The position numbers were made by a program, and so were the translations under genes. The notes beneath the pieces were generated by a model. The model was not told where the DNA came from and searched no databases. It worked only from the letters and a program-made list of their open reading frames with translations. Shown piece by piece: positions 35,217-48,200 of a DNA stretch of 64,000 bases. Location: positions 2,728,001 to 2,792,000 of the forward strand of contig NZ_SISG01000001.1 of NCBI RefSeq assembly GCF_004310685.1, in the 5' to 3' direction. This stretch comes from Glaciihabitans arcticus (GTDB lineage Bacteria > Actinomycetota > Actinomycetes > Actinomycetales > Microbacteriaceae). Positions within the stretch are counted from its first letter, which is position 1, and every line of letters starts with the position of its first letter.

Positions 35217-35612
35217 TCAGGGAACCCACTTCTGTGACCAGTAGTCGAGCCGGAGCTCCAGTATTCGGCCGACCGGATGAGCCTGGACGCTGATCGTTCT
35301 TGGATCGACAAAATTACCCGCGATCTGAAGTTGCGGAGTGGCCCCGAGCGTCGCCGCAAGGTCCTCCGCTGACTGGTCCTCTGGAGGCTCAACCCGCAAC
35401 ACCACCCAGCAGCCACCGTTCGCACAGTCTTTCTTCTCGCTCACGATCGTCGCGCCACTCGGAAGTTGGACGGAGGACGACACAGGGACGTCGCCTTCCG
35501 TCGCCATCATGAACAGCCAGGCAACGCGCACACCGTAAACGAGAGCGAACGCAAGAACCACCCCGACAACCGCCCAGGCGGTAGCCCGCCGCCTGGCCGC
35601 AGAAGTCGACAT
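35217..35612 (-). CDS. Small single-pass membrane protein, hypothetical
   Basis: 131 residues. Basic N-terminus (STSAARRRA), one transmembrane helix (TAWAVVGVVLAFALVYGVRVAWLFMM, about 10-35), then an extracellular domain. That domain has two cysteines (KDCANGGCWVV) likely to form a disulfide and a C-terminal YWSQKWVP. No family recognised. Start at MSTSAARRR; the upstream 19 residues lack a ribosome site and would displace the signal anchor. 47 bases from the tRNA-Arg terminator. Confidence 0.65.
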   Translation of the reverse strand: MSTSAARRRATAWAVVGVVLAFALVYGVRVAWLFMMATEGDVPVSSSVQLPSGATIVSEKKDCANGGCWVVLRVEPPEDQSAEDLAATLGATPQLQIAGNFVDPRTISVQAHPVGRILELRLDYWSQKWVP

Positions 35613-35697
35613 GGCACCCACTTTAGTGAGGTCTATTCCTCGCCGGGCGCGGCAGCCGATGGCCCGCATCTCAACGACTGCCGCCGTCTGGACTGCA

Positions 35698-36813
35698 CTA
35701 GTGGGAGCTCGCGGTCTCGATCATCGCAATCACGTGTGGTGTGCTCCAGCGCAGGAGATCGTCAGAGGGTGGATCGTCGACGTCCTCTCCCCAGATCGCA
35801 ACGGCCGCACCCGCCATGGGAGCAGCGAGCAGCGCACCTGAGTCCCCATCCCATGCCCGTAGTGACCAGTTCTTGCGAAGATCGGCGGTGGTGTACTCGC
35901 TGTCTGCCGTGTCGAGGTCGCTCGGCACCTCGTAGAGGTAGTACGAGTTGTAGTTGAGCAGCTTGATCCCCGCCGTCTGCAGGTCGTCCGCGCTCGCCCG
36001 GCTCTCTCGGCGTTCGAGGCGCTCCGCGTCGTTCTCTGTGTCGCCGTCGAAGCTCCAATACGTGATGTGGATGCGCGGATTCAGTTGCTCGACTGCGGCC
36101 CCATCGATCCCGTCGTTCCAGGCCCACACCTCGCGGTCGCCCAGAGTGGCCGCCATCGCATTCAGCCACTCGACGCGTTCATCGGCGGAAACGTCACCGC
36201 CCCATTCATCACCGCCGATGTGCACGGTGCGGCTCGACGGGAAGGTTCGCGTCACCTCCGCGAAGAGGTCGGCTGCGAGCGCGCGACTCTCCGGCGCCGC
36301 CGTATCGAGTTCACTCTCACCCGCCCGAACACGATCTACCCACTCCTTGCCGTGTCGCGCCTCGAGAAGGGCGAACGCGGCAGCCATATGGCCGGGAGTG
36401 TCGATCTCAGGCACGATGGCGATGCCTCGCTGCGCCGCATAGTCGGAGATCTCCTGCGCCTGCGCGGCGCTCAGAAATGAACGACCGGTCACTCGACTCG
36501 TATAGACGCCGTTGTCGAGATCGGCATTCACGAGGGTCTGGCCGAGAACCTCGCTCTCAATTCCGACGTTCTGATCATCGGTGAGGTGCAGGTGAAGAAA
36601 GCTGCCGCCGCTGTCGGCGAGGAGGTCGATGTATCCCTCGATAAGCGCCACCGGGTAGTAGGCGCGAGCGACGTCGAGCATCACACCGGTTTCGGGGCGT
36701 GCGCGGGTTGCGGCGCCCTGCTCGGTCGACGCACACCCGCTCGCCCAAAGGATGATGAGGGAAGTGACGACGAGTCGAGAAAGCGCTCGGGTCACGGAGG
36801 TGAAAGTCTGCAC
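35698..36813 (-). CDS. GH20 beta-N-acetylhexosaminidase lipoprotein
   Basis: 371 residues. Lipoprotein signal ending WASGC (Cys27). The catalytic barrel of glycoside hydrolase family 20 follows: MLDVARAYYPVALIEGYIDLLADSG, LHLHLTDDQ, IVPEIDTPGHM and HIGGDEW with the catalytic Asp202-Glu203 pair, then WNDGID and TYWSFD. It lacks the N-terminal GH20b domain, giving a compact form like dispersin B. It would cleave terminal N-acetylhexosamine from chitin, peptidoglycan fragments or poly-N-acetylglucosamine at the cell surface. It diverges from the secreted protein operon at 37010. Confidence 0.9.
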   Translation of the reverse strand: MQTFTSVTRALSRLVVTSLIILWASGCASTEQGAATRARPETGVMLDVARAYYPVALIEGYIDLLADSGGSFLHLHLTDDQNVGIESEVLGQTLVNADLDNGVYTSRVTGRSFLSAAQAQEISDYAAQRGIAIVPEIDTPGHMAAAFALLEARHGKEWVDRVRAGESELDTAAPESRALAADLFAEVTRTFPSSRTVHIGGDEWGGDVSADERVEWLNAMAATLGDREVWAWNDGIDGAAVEQLNPRIHITYWSFDGDTENDAERLERRESRASADDLQTAGIKLLNYNSYYLYEVPSDLDTADSEYTTADLRKNWSLRAWDGDSGALLAAPMAGAAVAIWGEDVDDPPSDDLLRWSTPHVIAMIETASSH

Positions 36814-36897
36814 AGCGCCACGCTATCTCGCCAGATGGCCAGTGAAAGTACCAGCCTGACTCGAGGCCGAAAAGTCCCCCCAACGGGTGCTATCGAG

Positions 36898-36927
36898 TTG
36901 CTCAGTCAATACGCGATTATGTGTTAC
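36898..36927 (+). promoter_or_regulatory. Possible promoter for the secreted-protein operon
   Basis: TTGCTC (36898) and TGTTAC (36922) with an 18-base spacer, in a locally AT-rich stretch about 85 bases before the chosen start at 37010. Weak match only. Confidence 0.3.
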
Positions 36928-37009
36928 GTTCAGCCGCACCCTTTTACATCCCGGACTCTTACTTCCTGCTCCACGGCGCCCTAGCCGAGCCGCAATGATC
37001 GGAAATCAC

Positions 37010-39241
37010 ATGCACTCTGTTACTTTCGGTCGCGCCCTCGGGCTCGGTGTCGCCGTGGCCCTCGCCATCTCTGTGGTGCCCACCGCTGGAGCGGTGGCCG
37101 CGAAGGCACCGGTCAGGTTATTTCTGGCGGCGAGCTCGACTGATGGAGCCGCATTCGACTTCGACGAATACGTTGACGGGGATGTCGCCGTTCAGGTGAC
37201 CAACTCGGCCAAGGCCGGTGTCGATGTGGATGACGCCCGCGATCTCAAGTACTTCTGGACGATCAAGCCGTTCGCCGCATCCGCCGCCGTGGTCCGTGTA
37301 CCGGCCACCGGCACCGCCGTCCAGACTGATGACGTCCTCGGAAAGTTCGCCGTGCCGGTGCCTCAGGGCCAGGCTTCGGGCACCTACACGCTCACCGCCG
37401 CCATTTCGGCAGGCAAGTCGGGATCCGCCCTCGTCACCGGCGTCACCCGCGCGCTCAAGGTGGGCAACGCGGTGAGCACGTTCGCCGACGCGAGCCCACT
37501 GCGCGCCGAACCCGGCACGACCCGCACTCTGAAGGGCAGCCTGAAGCTCGAAGACGGCACCGGATTGGCCGGGCGTCTCATCGATCTGGGCATCACGCGC
37601 GGAACCGTCGGATCCGACCTCGATGCCGACGCCGGCTTCGTGCCGATCGCGGGCGACCCGGTTCAGGACACCCTGCAGGTTGCGACCCTGCCTACCGGAG
37701 AGTTCTCCGCGCTCCTCGCCGACCCGACGGAAGACGGCCAGGGCTCGGAGCTGGGCGACGTCATCCACGCGGCCACCGCGACCACTCCCGACATCGGCAA
37801 CGCCGGTGCCACGCCGGTGTCCCTTGCCGTCGACTACGTGTGGAACACCACCTCGCCGAGGGGAACCAGCGCGACCATTTACCCGCTCGGCGGCGGCACG
37901 CCCGGAGAGTCGTTCTCCAGCGCGCTGGAGATCACCGCACCGGACGACACCTTCGACGCCGATCCGGCGCCCGGCATGCAGGGCGACCAGGACACCGACC
38001 GCGACCCGGTCGCGGGGCAGGTCTATGCGATCACTCTCGACCACGGCTTCTTCACCACCGGACACGGCCCCCTGCCCTCAGTTGTGGGCACCCCGGCAGG
38101 CGACCTCGAGCAGCTCGGAACCACGCTGACGGGCATCACCGGCCCCGACGGACAGATCCCTTTCAAGGTCGGCATGGCTCGCGACGCGGGGTTCGATGAC
38201 GACGGCAATGTCACGGCGACCGTCACCGCCCTCGTCGGTGGCGTCACTCAGACGAGGAGTGCCGTGTGGGATTCGACCAACCCGTTGAACGGGCGGGTGT
38301 CGGTAGCCCTGTCGGCCGAGAGCGAGCAGGACAATCCGGTGGATCCCACCGTGTCGGGCGACAGCGTCAACTACGACGTGCTCGCGCTCGACCAGTTCGG
38401 CAACCGCGCCGGCCGGCACCTCATCGAACTCGCCTACACCGGCGATATCGACAACTGGGACTACAGCGATGACTCCAAGCTCTCCGACTTCACCGCAGCC
38501 AGCGACATCTGGCTGACCTCCTTCGATCCCGCAACCATCACCGCAACGGGAACATGGGAAGACGCGCCGACTGAGCTGTACATCGACGCCGCCGGAAGCT
38601 CGCAGGCGGGCACCGACATTGCAGGCGATGCAACATCTGCCTCGTTCTACAATGTCGACTTCGACGCCTCGACGTTCACCCTCACCTCTTCGGCCACTGA
38701 CGTCGTCCGGGTCGGCACCGCGGTCACCCAGACCGTTCGGGTTGTCGACCAGCTGGGCAACCCGGTCCGCGGCTACGAGGTGGACTTCTTCCGATACGGA
38801 CCGGACAAGGTCAGCGGTGAGGCCCTGGACACTGGTACGACCAACGCTCGCGGTGAGGCGTCCTATACCTTCATCGGCACCAAGCTGGGCAGGGCTCTCG
38901 TTACGGCAACGGTCACTGACGGATTGGGCAGCCAGGAGCTGAATGTCGCGGTGCGCTTCGGATCCGCCGTCACTGCGCGCCTTGTCGCCGGCAAGGGTGG
39001 AAAGGGGGCCGATCGCCTCACCGTGACCGCAGCCTCCGTGGCACCCGGCACGCGGGTGGAGCTCTACCGCGTCGTCAGCGGTATCCACACTCGTGTCGCG
39101 GTCGGCAAATTGGGCGGTTCGGGCAAGGCCCAGTTCACCATCAAGGACCGGAACGCCAACGCCTACACCTCCTACGTAGCTCTCGTTCGGTCGACGCCGA
39201 AGACGGTGGCTGATTATTCGGGCACCGCCAGAATCCGCTGA
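37010..39241 (+). CDS. Secreted protein with Ig-like (invasin-type) domains
   Basis: 743 residues from ATG at 37010 (GGAA upstream); ATG at 36995 is possible. Signal peptide 1-30 (FGRALGLGVAVALAISVVPTAGAVAA). The mature protein is all beta with acidic, Asp/Thr-rich composition. Recognisable pieces are VGTAVTQTVRVVDQLGNPVRGYEVDFFRYGPDKVSGEALDTGTTNARGEASYTFIG (about 560-615) and VSGDSVNYDVLALDQFGNRAGRHLIELAY (about 445-475), both typical of Big_1/invasin-like Ig domains. No wall anchor. It lies 28 bases before the giant RTX gene, so they are almost certainly co-transcribed and may form one surface complex. Confidence 0.8.
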   Translation: MHSVTFGRALGLGVAVALAISVVPTAGAVAAKAPVRLFLAASSTDGAAFDFDEYVDGDVAVQVTNSAKAGVDVDDARDLKYFWTIKPFAASAAVVRVPATGTAVQTDDVLGKFAVPVPQGQASGTYTLTAAISAGKSGSALVTGVTRALKVGNAVSTFADASPLRAEPGTTRTLKGSLKLEDGTGLAGRLIDLGITRGTVGSDLDADAGFVPIAGDPVQDTLQVATLPTGEFSALLADPTEDGQGSELGDVIHAATATTPDIGNAGATPVSLAVDYVWNTTSPRGTSATIYPLGGGTPGESFSSALEITAPDDTFDADPAPGMQGDQDTDRDPVAGQVYAITLDHGFFTTGHGPLPSVVGTPAGDLEQLGTTLTGITGPDGQIPFKVGMARDAGFDDDGNVTATVTALVGGVTQTRSAVWDSTNPLNGRVSVALSAESEQDNPVDPTVSGDSVNYDVLALDQFGNRAGRHLIELAYTGDIDNWDYSDDSKLSDFTAASDIWLTSFDPATITATGTWEDAPTELYIDAAGSSQAGTDIAGDATSASFYNVDFDASTFTLTSSATDVVRVGTAVTQTVRVVDQLGNPVRGYEVDFFRYGPDKVSGEALDTGTTNARGEASYTFIGTKLGRALVTATVTDGLGSQELNVAVRFGSAVTARLVAGKGGKGADRLTVTAASVAPGTRVELYRVVSGIHTRVAVGKLGGSGKAQFTIKDRNANAYTSYVALVRSTPKTVADYSGTARIR

Positions 39242-39269
39242 CCTGTCAACCCGAAACTGAAGGTCACAC

Positions 39270-42200
39270 GTGTCCACTTCTCGGTTCTCCGTGCTCACAT
39301 TCCGCCGTACAGCTTCGATGGCCACATTCGCCACCGTGACTGCTTTCGCCATGGCATCGACCCTCCTGGTCGCTCAGCCTGCGGCGGCGGCCGCTCCTGA
39401 CCCGGCCGTCTCCGACGTTCGTGTTGGACTGATCGAGCTCGGCAGCGCACTGGCTGGTGCGGCGGAGCAGCCGGCGCTGTCTGACAACCTGCCGTTGACC
39501 GACACGTCGGTGCGTGACCTCCTGTCCCTGGACACGGCCATCGGTACGAGGGTGAACGCTGCCCTGCTCGACCACCCCAGCGTCACGCTCGACACCCTGC
39601 ACTCCGCATTCACCACGAACGAACTGTCGGTGGCGGATGCAACGTCGCCCGCTGGCGCGCCGGCGAATAGTCGCGACTGGATCATGACGGTCAAGCTCGC
39701 GTCGGCCCGGCCTGTCGCCCTGTCCTACCAGGACGCGCAGCTGCAGTTCGGCACCGCCGCTCTCGACGGTGAAGTCGCCGCGACCCTCGAGGCGAAGATC
39801 CGATTCCGGTATGACCCGAGCGCCGTCGAGCTGCGCAGGTTCGCGGTCGTCGAAAGCCCCGAACTTCCGACTCTCACCACTCACGTCTGGACCCGGGCCG
39901 TCAACGCGGGCGACACCGCCACGCAGGTCGACATCCAGCCCTTCACCGCCATCGACGGATTCGTTCGGCTCGACGCCGAGGGCGCGGCGAAGATCGACAG
40001 CACCACCGTGCTGGAGATGCGCGACCCCAACGGCCGCGGACAGATCACCACCGAGGACCTCAAGTTCAGCAGCGCCTCCGACCTCTTCGCGACAGAGGGT
40101 CCCGGCGATGACGACGTAGCGATGAGCATCGACCTGAGCACGACGATGGCGGCATCCGCAACGGGAACCCTGACAGTGGGCAAGCGTCCGGCCGCGGAGA
40201 CCGCGCCGTACTCGAAGCCGATCACCGTGCGGAACGAAGCCCTTGCCGACATCTCGGCCCTGACGAAGCTCCAGGCGATCGTCGGTTTCACCGAGTACTC
40301 CAGCGCTCTCGAAGCTCTCGAAGCATCAGTGGACCAGCAGCTGCCGCTCCTCGACCTTTCGCTCGGGGGCGTCTACTCGCCGTCGGCGCAGATTCTCGGA
40401 CTGCTGACCGAGCAGGCCGCCGCCACGATCGCCTGTGGCGCCGCGAACACCAACCCGCCCACCGGTGCTCCTCGCCCCGGGCAGGTCCGCTACTGCCAGG
40501 CGATCGCCGGCAGCGACGCCGCACCGGGCGAGGCAATCGTCTGGTCGGCTCCGGATGACGACACCGTCACGATCACGGCACCGGAAGGCGTGGCCGGCAC
40601 CGTCGGGCGCACGCCCACGAACAACGTGGTCGTCTCCGGCGGCGATGGTTTTCCCGCACTGCGTGTGACGTTCACGGGTACGGATGGCTCCGACTACGCT
40701 GCCCGGTCCGCTGTCTCGTCGATCCAGTCTCTGGGCGAGGCGATCCACGGTCTTAAGCTGGGCGGCGAGGTCACCTACGACAACGCGGCCGGCGCTTTTG
40801 AGATCAAGGTCCGTCAGGACCTCCCGGATGCCGGGCCCACCACGGTCAACACCGGTGGCAACGGCAACCTGGCCCCACTGACGGGACTCACCGGCCTGTG
40901 CCAGGCCGCCGATTCCGGTCCCAACGAGCCGCGACACTGCACCCAGACCGGCGAGGCAGCTCCGGGAGCGGACCCGCTGCAGACCGGCGATGCCAAGGTT
41001 ACGGTCAGCGGTCGGTCGTTCAGCGCCGACTTCGGGATCGGCCTCGAGAAGCCCGCCCCAGCGCCGACCGACGGCGAGGCGGCACCCGTCGACCCCACTG
41101 TGTTCCTGCGCCCGGGCACGAGCGGACTCGTCTACGAGATCAAAAAGGTCGAGGCGAAGCTGGCCAGCGAGGCGCAGCTCGTCGCCCGCATCGGGTTCCT
41201 GCAGGTCGATGTCGATGTCACCAAATACTCCCTCGACCAGAGCGGTGATACCGCCGCTTCGGTGAAGGTTCCGACGTCGACGCTCACGTTGCCCAGCGGC
41301 AACTCGACCACCGGCGTGGTGTCGGTCAGCCGACTTCTGGCCGAGGAAGCCGCCGTGGCACCCATCGTGAAGCGCGGCCTGTCCGCTCAGGCCACGCTGA
41401 AAGTGTCGGACTCAGCCCAGGAGGGCGGCACCCGACCGCTTCAGAAGTCGGGCCAGGTCGAGGCGGAATGGGCCCGTCTCGTTCCCGACAGCCTCCCGAC
41501 CGTGACCACCACGGGTACGGCCGCCGATCCCGGCGCCTACGACGCGCTTCGCCTGCTCGATGTGGTGCCCGCCCGTCAGAGCGTCATGGGCACGGGCACC
41601 AGCGGCAACAAACTGGTCGACCCCACGGCTGACTTCATCACGCAGTTCGGCTTCACCGGTGCCACCGGCGAAGACCGCGTCGTGACCCGGCCGTTCTACG
41701 ACCTCGGCATCCCCAGTGCCCCCAGCACGATCTGCTCGCAGTTCTCGGTGGACTCCATCCACGAACTGACCTGCCTCGAGGGTCCGCTGGCCCTCGCCGG
41801 AGCGACCAACACCGGCATGGCTCCCGGCCACTCCTACGTCATGGACGGCGACCCCGACGCACTTCGCGACATCCTCATCGAGGACCTCGCGGCCGTCCAC
41901 AGCTCCTTCGTGTCGCCGGATGCCGATCTGGGTGCCGATCGCACCTTCCCGCTGGTCGATCTGCTGCCCACCGAGATCAGCGTCGCCCGCGACACTCTGG
42001 GCAACGCCATCTTCGGCATTCAGAAGAAGGCATTGGCCGAGGATGATGACGTCTCATCGATGCAGGAGTTCTCGACCACGCTGAAGTCGCTGATGAAGAA
42101 GGTCATCCTCCCCGACACGCTGGTTAGCGCGCCCGAGCTGAAGTTCATCCTGACCACCGGCGCAACGCCGACCCTCGTGTTGGAATCCTCACTGGCGGCG

Positions 42201-45200
42201 AAGGGTGATCGAAAGCCCCCGCTGCGGGTGGCCACAGGCACCCAGGAGTTGCGAGTTCTCGGCGCGCTCACCGACGACGAGCAGAAGATCGTGGCCCTGC
42301 CGGTGAAGTTCGACTCATCCGCGAAGTACGTCGTCGGGGTCAACCTGGTCGATGCCACCTCCCAGGTCCGCGGCGACACGAGTGTCTCTGAAAAGATCAC
42401 CGGGCTCGACGGCGCAGATGCCGACGTCGCCAAGAACTTCGAGACGCGGGATGCCGAACTGGGATCCGCCCAGGTTAAGACCGGCGACGCCGCCGAGATC
42501 AAGCTCGGTATCGGCGTTCAGTCGACCATCTCCCTGCCGGGGGCGGACGCGAACTGGACTCCTATCTCCGCAGTGAAGACCTCGCTCACCCAGGAGCGCA
42601 CTCGTCCCGGAGCACCGCAGACCTGCGGCGATCCCACTCCGCAGCAAGCACCCGAGGTCGCTGCATGTATTGAGCTTCCGCTCAAGGCGACCGACGGCAC
42701 CGTCATGGAGACGGTCAAGGTCGCACTCCCGGCCGACCAGAGCTCGGGTGGCACGGGTGGCGCCACGGCCACCCTGCCGATCGCCTACCGGTTCCTCACC
42801 GACGGCCTCAGCGGCCTCGCCCTTACCCTCGCCGACGCACTCGAAGGCGACCTGGTTCTCGACGCCAACGGCGCACCGACGAGCCTGCCGCTGGTCGGCA
42901 CGAACCTCGACGCAGGCGCCGACGTGCCCGCTGACGTGAACAGGTTCGTCTCGCAGGCGCGGGCCGCACTGACCGACGTCGAGTCGATCGGCGAGACGGC
43001 ACCGATCAGCGAGCTCAACACCGCACTTGCCGCCGCATTCACCAGCGCAAACAGCCAGGTCAGCGGTTTCACCGTCGCCGCAGGACCCATGCAGATCTTC
43101 TGTGCGGATGACGAACTGTGCGAGTCGTCCATGACGGTCGCGGATGTGCAGAAGGTCACGGTCGCCCTCACCCTGGAGAAGGCCGTCCCGACGACTTCCG
43201 TCGAGGTGCCCTTCCACGTCGGCCCCGCAGGCTCGACCATCATCAGCAACCTCAACGTGCCCGCCAAGACGGGCTGGAAGCTCGGCGTCACGGTGGGAAT
43301 CGAGCGCGGTTCCGGGCCCTTCGTCACGCTGGCACCGGTCGACCCGGTGAAGCCGATGCTGTCGGTGACCGTTCACGCAGAGCTGCCGAAGTACAACGCC
43401 GACAGCTGCCATTCCTGGACCCGAGCGTCGGGCTGGGCGCCGACGGGCGACGAGACACTCGTGAACCCCGGCGTCAATGCCGATGTGAATTCGGCACGGT
43501 GCATCGACGCCTTCGTCGGCAAATTCCCTTCCGTCCTGGTCGACCGCCAGAAGGCCGGTGAAGCCGTGGCAACACCCCTGACAAAGCTGGACGCCACTAT
43601 CGGGGTGGACGTGCTGCCCGCAGATCCCGCTGGCTCGCTCGCCTACCTTCCCGACCTGTTCGACAAGAGCGTCGAGCCGGCCACCCACGTCGGTGGAGAG
43701 GGACAGATCTCGGTCTACTTCGAAGCCTTCGCCTCCAAGGCGAAGTTCTTCGACGTCCTGGGTGCCATCGACCAGACCTGGTCCGACGGCGTGTACGGAG
43801 ACCTGAGCTTCGGAGTGCTGCGGGTGGACGTCACCACGTTCAACTCGGCGCTCATCCCGGGATTCGAAAAGGCCAAGAAGTGGCTGGCACCCCTGAACCC
43901 CGTGGTGGACACGCTTGCGCGTCCCATTCCGGTTGTGTCTGAGCTCTCCGAGATGGTGGGACAGGGACCGACATCCCTGATGACGCTCCTTTCGAGCGCG
44001 AAGAATCCCAAGATCCAACTGATTCTCAACCTGCTGCAGTTGCAGAATCTCGTGGCCGGCGGTGGCGACAACAACGAGCCCGACCTGCGGCCCATCGGAA
44101 CCGGTTTCCTGGGCGGCTTCGCGCTGTCCCCGATCCAGATCGACAAGCAAAAGTGCACCGAGACCCTGGCGGCGAAGGACGGCACCACCTCGACCCGTAA
44201 GTTCGACGGCAGCGGGTCGTCGGGCGAGTGCGAGCCCGACGAGCGCAAGGCGCGCAAGGAGAAGGCGGCTGCTGACGAGAAGCTGCCCAAGGGCACGAAG
44301 GTCGACAAGGCCAGCACGAAGTCCGCCTACCTGAGCCTGCCGAGTGTGTCAGTACCCGTTCTGCAGGACACTCAGCAGATCTTCTCCATGCTCAGCAACA
44401 CCGGTGACGCCACGCTCATCTACGTCGACCTCGGCCACGCCGGGGTCTCGGCCGAGATCTCGAAGAAGTTCGGACCGTTCGCGGTCGGACCGGTTCCCGT
44501 GACGGCGAAGATCAGCGGAAAGGCAGAGCTCGATGGCCGTTTCGCCTTCGGATTCGACACTCGCGGCCTGACCAAGAAGATCAACGGACTCGAGCCCGGC
44601 GACATCGAGGCATTCGACGACGTGGTCGACGGTGTCTCCGATCCCGCGCTGCTCAGCAACGGCTTCTACATCAGTGACCTCGAAGACGGCGTGGATGTCC
44701 CGGAGATCAGTCTGACCTTCACCGTGACGGCTGGCGCCGGGGTGAGCATCGGATTCGCCTCGGCGGGTATCCAGGGTGGAGTCGTCCTCGATCTCTCCCT
44801 CGACGCGTTCGACCCGAACGGCGACGGAAAGATCTACACCGACGAGTTCGCGGGATCTGCAACAGGCCCCTCGTGTGCCTTCAACGTCTCCTCGGGCATC
44901 TCGTTCTTCCTGCAGTTCTATTTCGAGCTCGAGCTCTTCTTCTACTCGTACTCGACATCGTTCGACATCGTGCGAAGCCCCAGGCTCACCCTGTTCGAGT
45001 TCAACTGCGCCAAGCAGCCGGATCCGGTTCTGGCCGTCGTGAACGCGGCAAAGACCGAGATCAAACTCACGATGGGTGAGTCCGGCAAGTCCGATCGACT
45101 GGCCTTCCCCGGCCAGACGGCGGAGAAGTACACGGTTCGCCAGCTCGCTCCGGCGAACAGCGTTGGAGATATCACTCTCCAGGTCAGCGCCTTCGACGTG

Positions 45201-48200
45201 GTGCAGAACTACGTGGTGCCGAAGGGCATCGTCATCACCGCCGACGCCGGCGAGAACGCCGACACCGTGCGCATGTACGCGATGCCGGTTCTGACGACGA
45301 AGGGCGCCAACGAGCCGGTGATGTTGAGCCCAGGCGACGACGGCTTCGTCGCTCCCGAATTCAACCCCAGGGCGACCATCTGGGGCGGAACGGGCAACGA
45401 CACCATCGAGACCAGTGACCGCAATGACTACGTCGATGGTGGAGATGGCAACGACAAGGTCAGCACGGGTGCGGGCGACGACGAGCTGAAGGGCGGCGAC
45501 GGCGTCGATCAACTCGACGGCGGCCAGGGCCAGGACAAACTCGAGGGTGGCGAGGGCGACGACCGTATCAGTGGCGGCCCCGGTGCTGACGAGGTGCGCG
45601 GCGACAACGGCGACGACACTCTCGACGGCGGCATCGGCGCCGATCCGGGCATGCTGTTCCCGACCGACAGGCCGGACGTGGTGCGACCACTCCTCGACGC
45701 CGGCGACCTCGTGATCGGCGGCAACGGTTCGGACAACGTCACGGGAGGCGATGGCTCCGACGTCGTCGTGGGAGGAAACTACGCGGCGAGCGGTGTCTTC
45801 ACCAGCCAGGCGACCGTCAAGGTGAGCGGCGTCGATGCGCTCAACACCATCCAGACCTTTAATGTGTCCGGGATCACGACACTGACACTGCCGAGCGACG
45901 AGGCAGTGAAGCTCGAGTGCGACTCCGGGGGCGCGTCTGGCGACATCGGTGCCGATGTCGTATCCGGCGGCGGCGATCGCGACTTCGTCATCGGGGGAGC
46001 GGGCAGCGACACCCTGTCCGGCGGAGCGGGCGACGATGTCGTCTGCGGTCGAAACGGCAACGATCTGCTCGACGGAGACGGCAGTAACGTCGTGGCCAAG
46101 GTCCAGGGCAATGACCTCATCCGCGGTGGCGCGGGCCACGACCGCATCAACGGATCGGGCGGCAAGGACGTGCTGTACGGCGAGGCCGGAGACGACCTCG
46201 TGCGTGGTGGCGAGGGTGACGACACCATCGCCGGCGGCGCGGGATCGGACCTCCTCCTCGGTGAGAAGGGCATCAATATCGTGGTCGGCGACAACTTCGC
46301 CGCCGACGGACCGGTCGCCGCGACCGGCTCGGCTGCCGATGCTGACGCTGACGCCAACGCACGTGACATCACCTGTGCGGTATCGACCAGCGTCGTGAAC
46401 GGACTGGTCGACCTGAGGGGCGACCTCTCCGGCGAGAGCAACGCGGGCCAGCTCGAAGGACTGAAGGTCGCCGACGGCATCGTCAAGGACGGCACCGGCA
46501 ACTTCACCGGAATCGTGGGCGGCGTTGTGTTCATGGACGGCAAGGTCGACCTGGACGGCAACGGAAAGATCGAGCGAGGAACGAGCACCGTGCTCGGCGA
46601 CTCCGGTTCGATTCCGCTCAGCGGCATGACCGGAGCCGTCGGCAACGGCGACTGCATCCTCGGCGGAGACGAAGCTGACGCGAACCTTGATGGCGGCGCC
46701 GGAGCGGACTACATCGATGCGGGTGCCGGCGACGACGTGAATGTTCACGGCGATGCAGGCAGGGACCTCGTTCGCGGCGGTGCCGGCGACGACCTGATCA
46801 ACGGTGACGCCGGCGACGACCTCGTGGTCGGCGACAACGGCAACGACATCCTGTTCGGCAATGACGGCGCTGACGTTCTTCGCGGTGGCTCGGGCGATGA
46901 CCTCCTGGCCGGCGGCAGCGAAATCGCCGGTGCCGCGGACGGCGCCGACGAGGTGCTCGGAGATGGCGGCAACGATGTCGTTCTGGGTGACAACGCCCGA
47001 CTGTCCCACGCTGCGATGACGGGCACGGCCATCGCCGGTGCCAGCGTGACGCTCCTGGCTTCGGCCCCGGCACAGCATCCCGACGACATCGTCTACGGAG
47101 GCATGGGCGACGACTGGGTCTTCGGCCAGACCGGCGATGACCGCACCTACGGTGGACCGGGCAAGGATGTCGTCGAGGGTGGACCCGGTTCTGACCACGT
47201 TCAGGGTGACGACGGAGACGACCTCGTGATCGGCGGGTCCTCGACGACCGGCGCCGTGACACTGACCCGCACGGCGGTCGGAGTCGACGACGGCAATGAC
47301 GTGGTCGTCGGTGACGAGGGCGTGGATAAGAAGGACGGTTCAGACGTTCTCGTGGGCGACAACGCGAGACTGCAGATCGTCATCCCGAACACGAGGACCG
47401 TGTGGCAGCGCATCCGTATCGACGTGGCGATCGAGCTGTTCGATGTACCGACCACAACCCGGCCCGCGAGTGCGAGCGGCGATGACACCATGCGCGGCGG
47501 CGGCTTCGAGGACCTGATCTTCGGTCAGGGCGACAATGACACCATCGCCGGCGAAAGCGGTGCCGATGGCATCGAGGGCGGCGACGGCGAGGACGTCATC
47601 GACGGCGGTACCGACAACGACGAGATCGTCGGCGGCTCGGGAACCGCGGCTACCACCGATGACGGCGACACGCTCACGGGCGGTGGCGGCGACGACCTGC
47701 TCCTGGGCGACAACGGCATCCCGACGAATGGCCTTCTCGGCATCTTCGTGAAGCTGCTGGATGCCCCGGCCCCCGGTGCGAGCGCATCAGCCGCGTTCTC
47801 CGGTGACGATGTTGTGTCGGGTGGCACGGGCGAAGACAGGATCTTCGGCCAGGGCGGCGACGACACCCTCAGCGGCAACGACGGCGTGGACACGCTGGAA
47901 GGTGGCGCCGGCGCCGACGACCTGTCGGGATGGGCCGACGACGACGTCCTGACCGGTGGAAGCTCGTCGCGCGACGGTGTGATCTCGCCCGCACGGTCCG
48001 GCGCAGGCCAGCTCGACGGCGCTGACAGCCTGTCGGGTGGATCGGGCGACGACGTGCTCGCCGGTGACAATGCCCGCCTCGAGACGACGAACGAGCGTCG
48101 GACGGATGGCACAAGACTGCGAACCGTTCTGCTCTTCGACCTGGCTACGTCCAAAAAGGCTGCTCCCGCTCGCACCGGCGGCAGCGACGTCCTGTTCGGC

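Noticed and set aside
42315-44150. 611-codon open frame on the minus strand
   Set aside because: Antisense to the RTX gene; codon-bias artefact.
44349-47198. 949-codon open frame on the minus strand inside the RTX gene
   Set aside because: Opposite-strand reading of the Gly/Asp repeat codons, giving Val/Ala/Ser-type low-complexity sequence with no recognisable fold.
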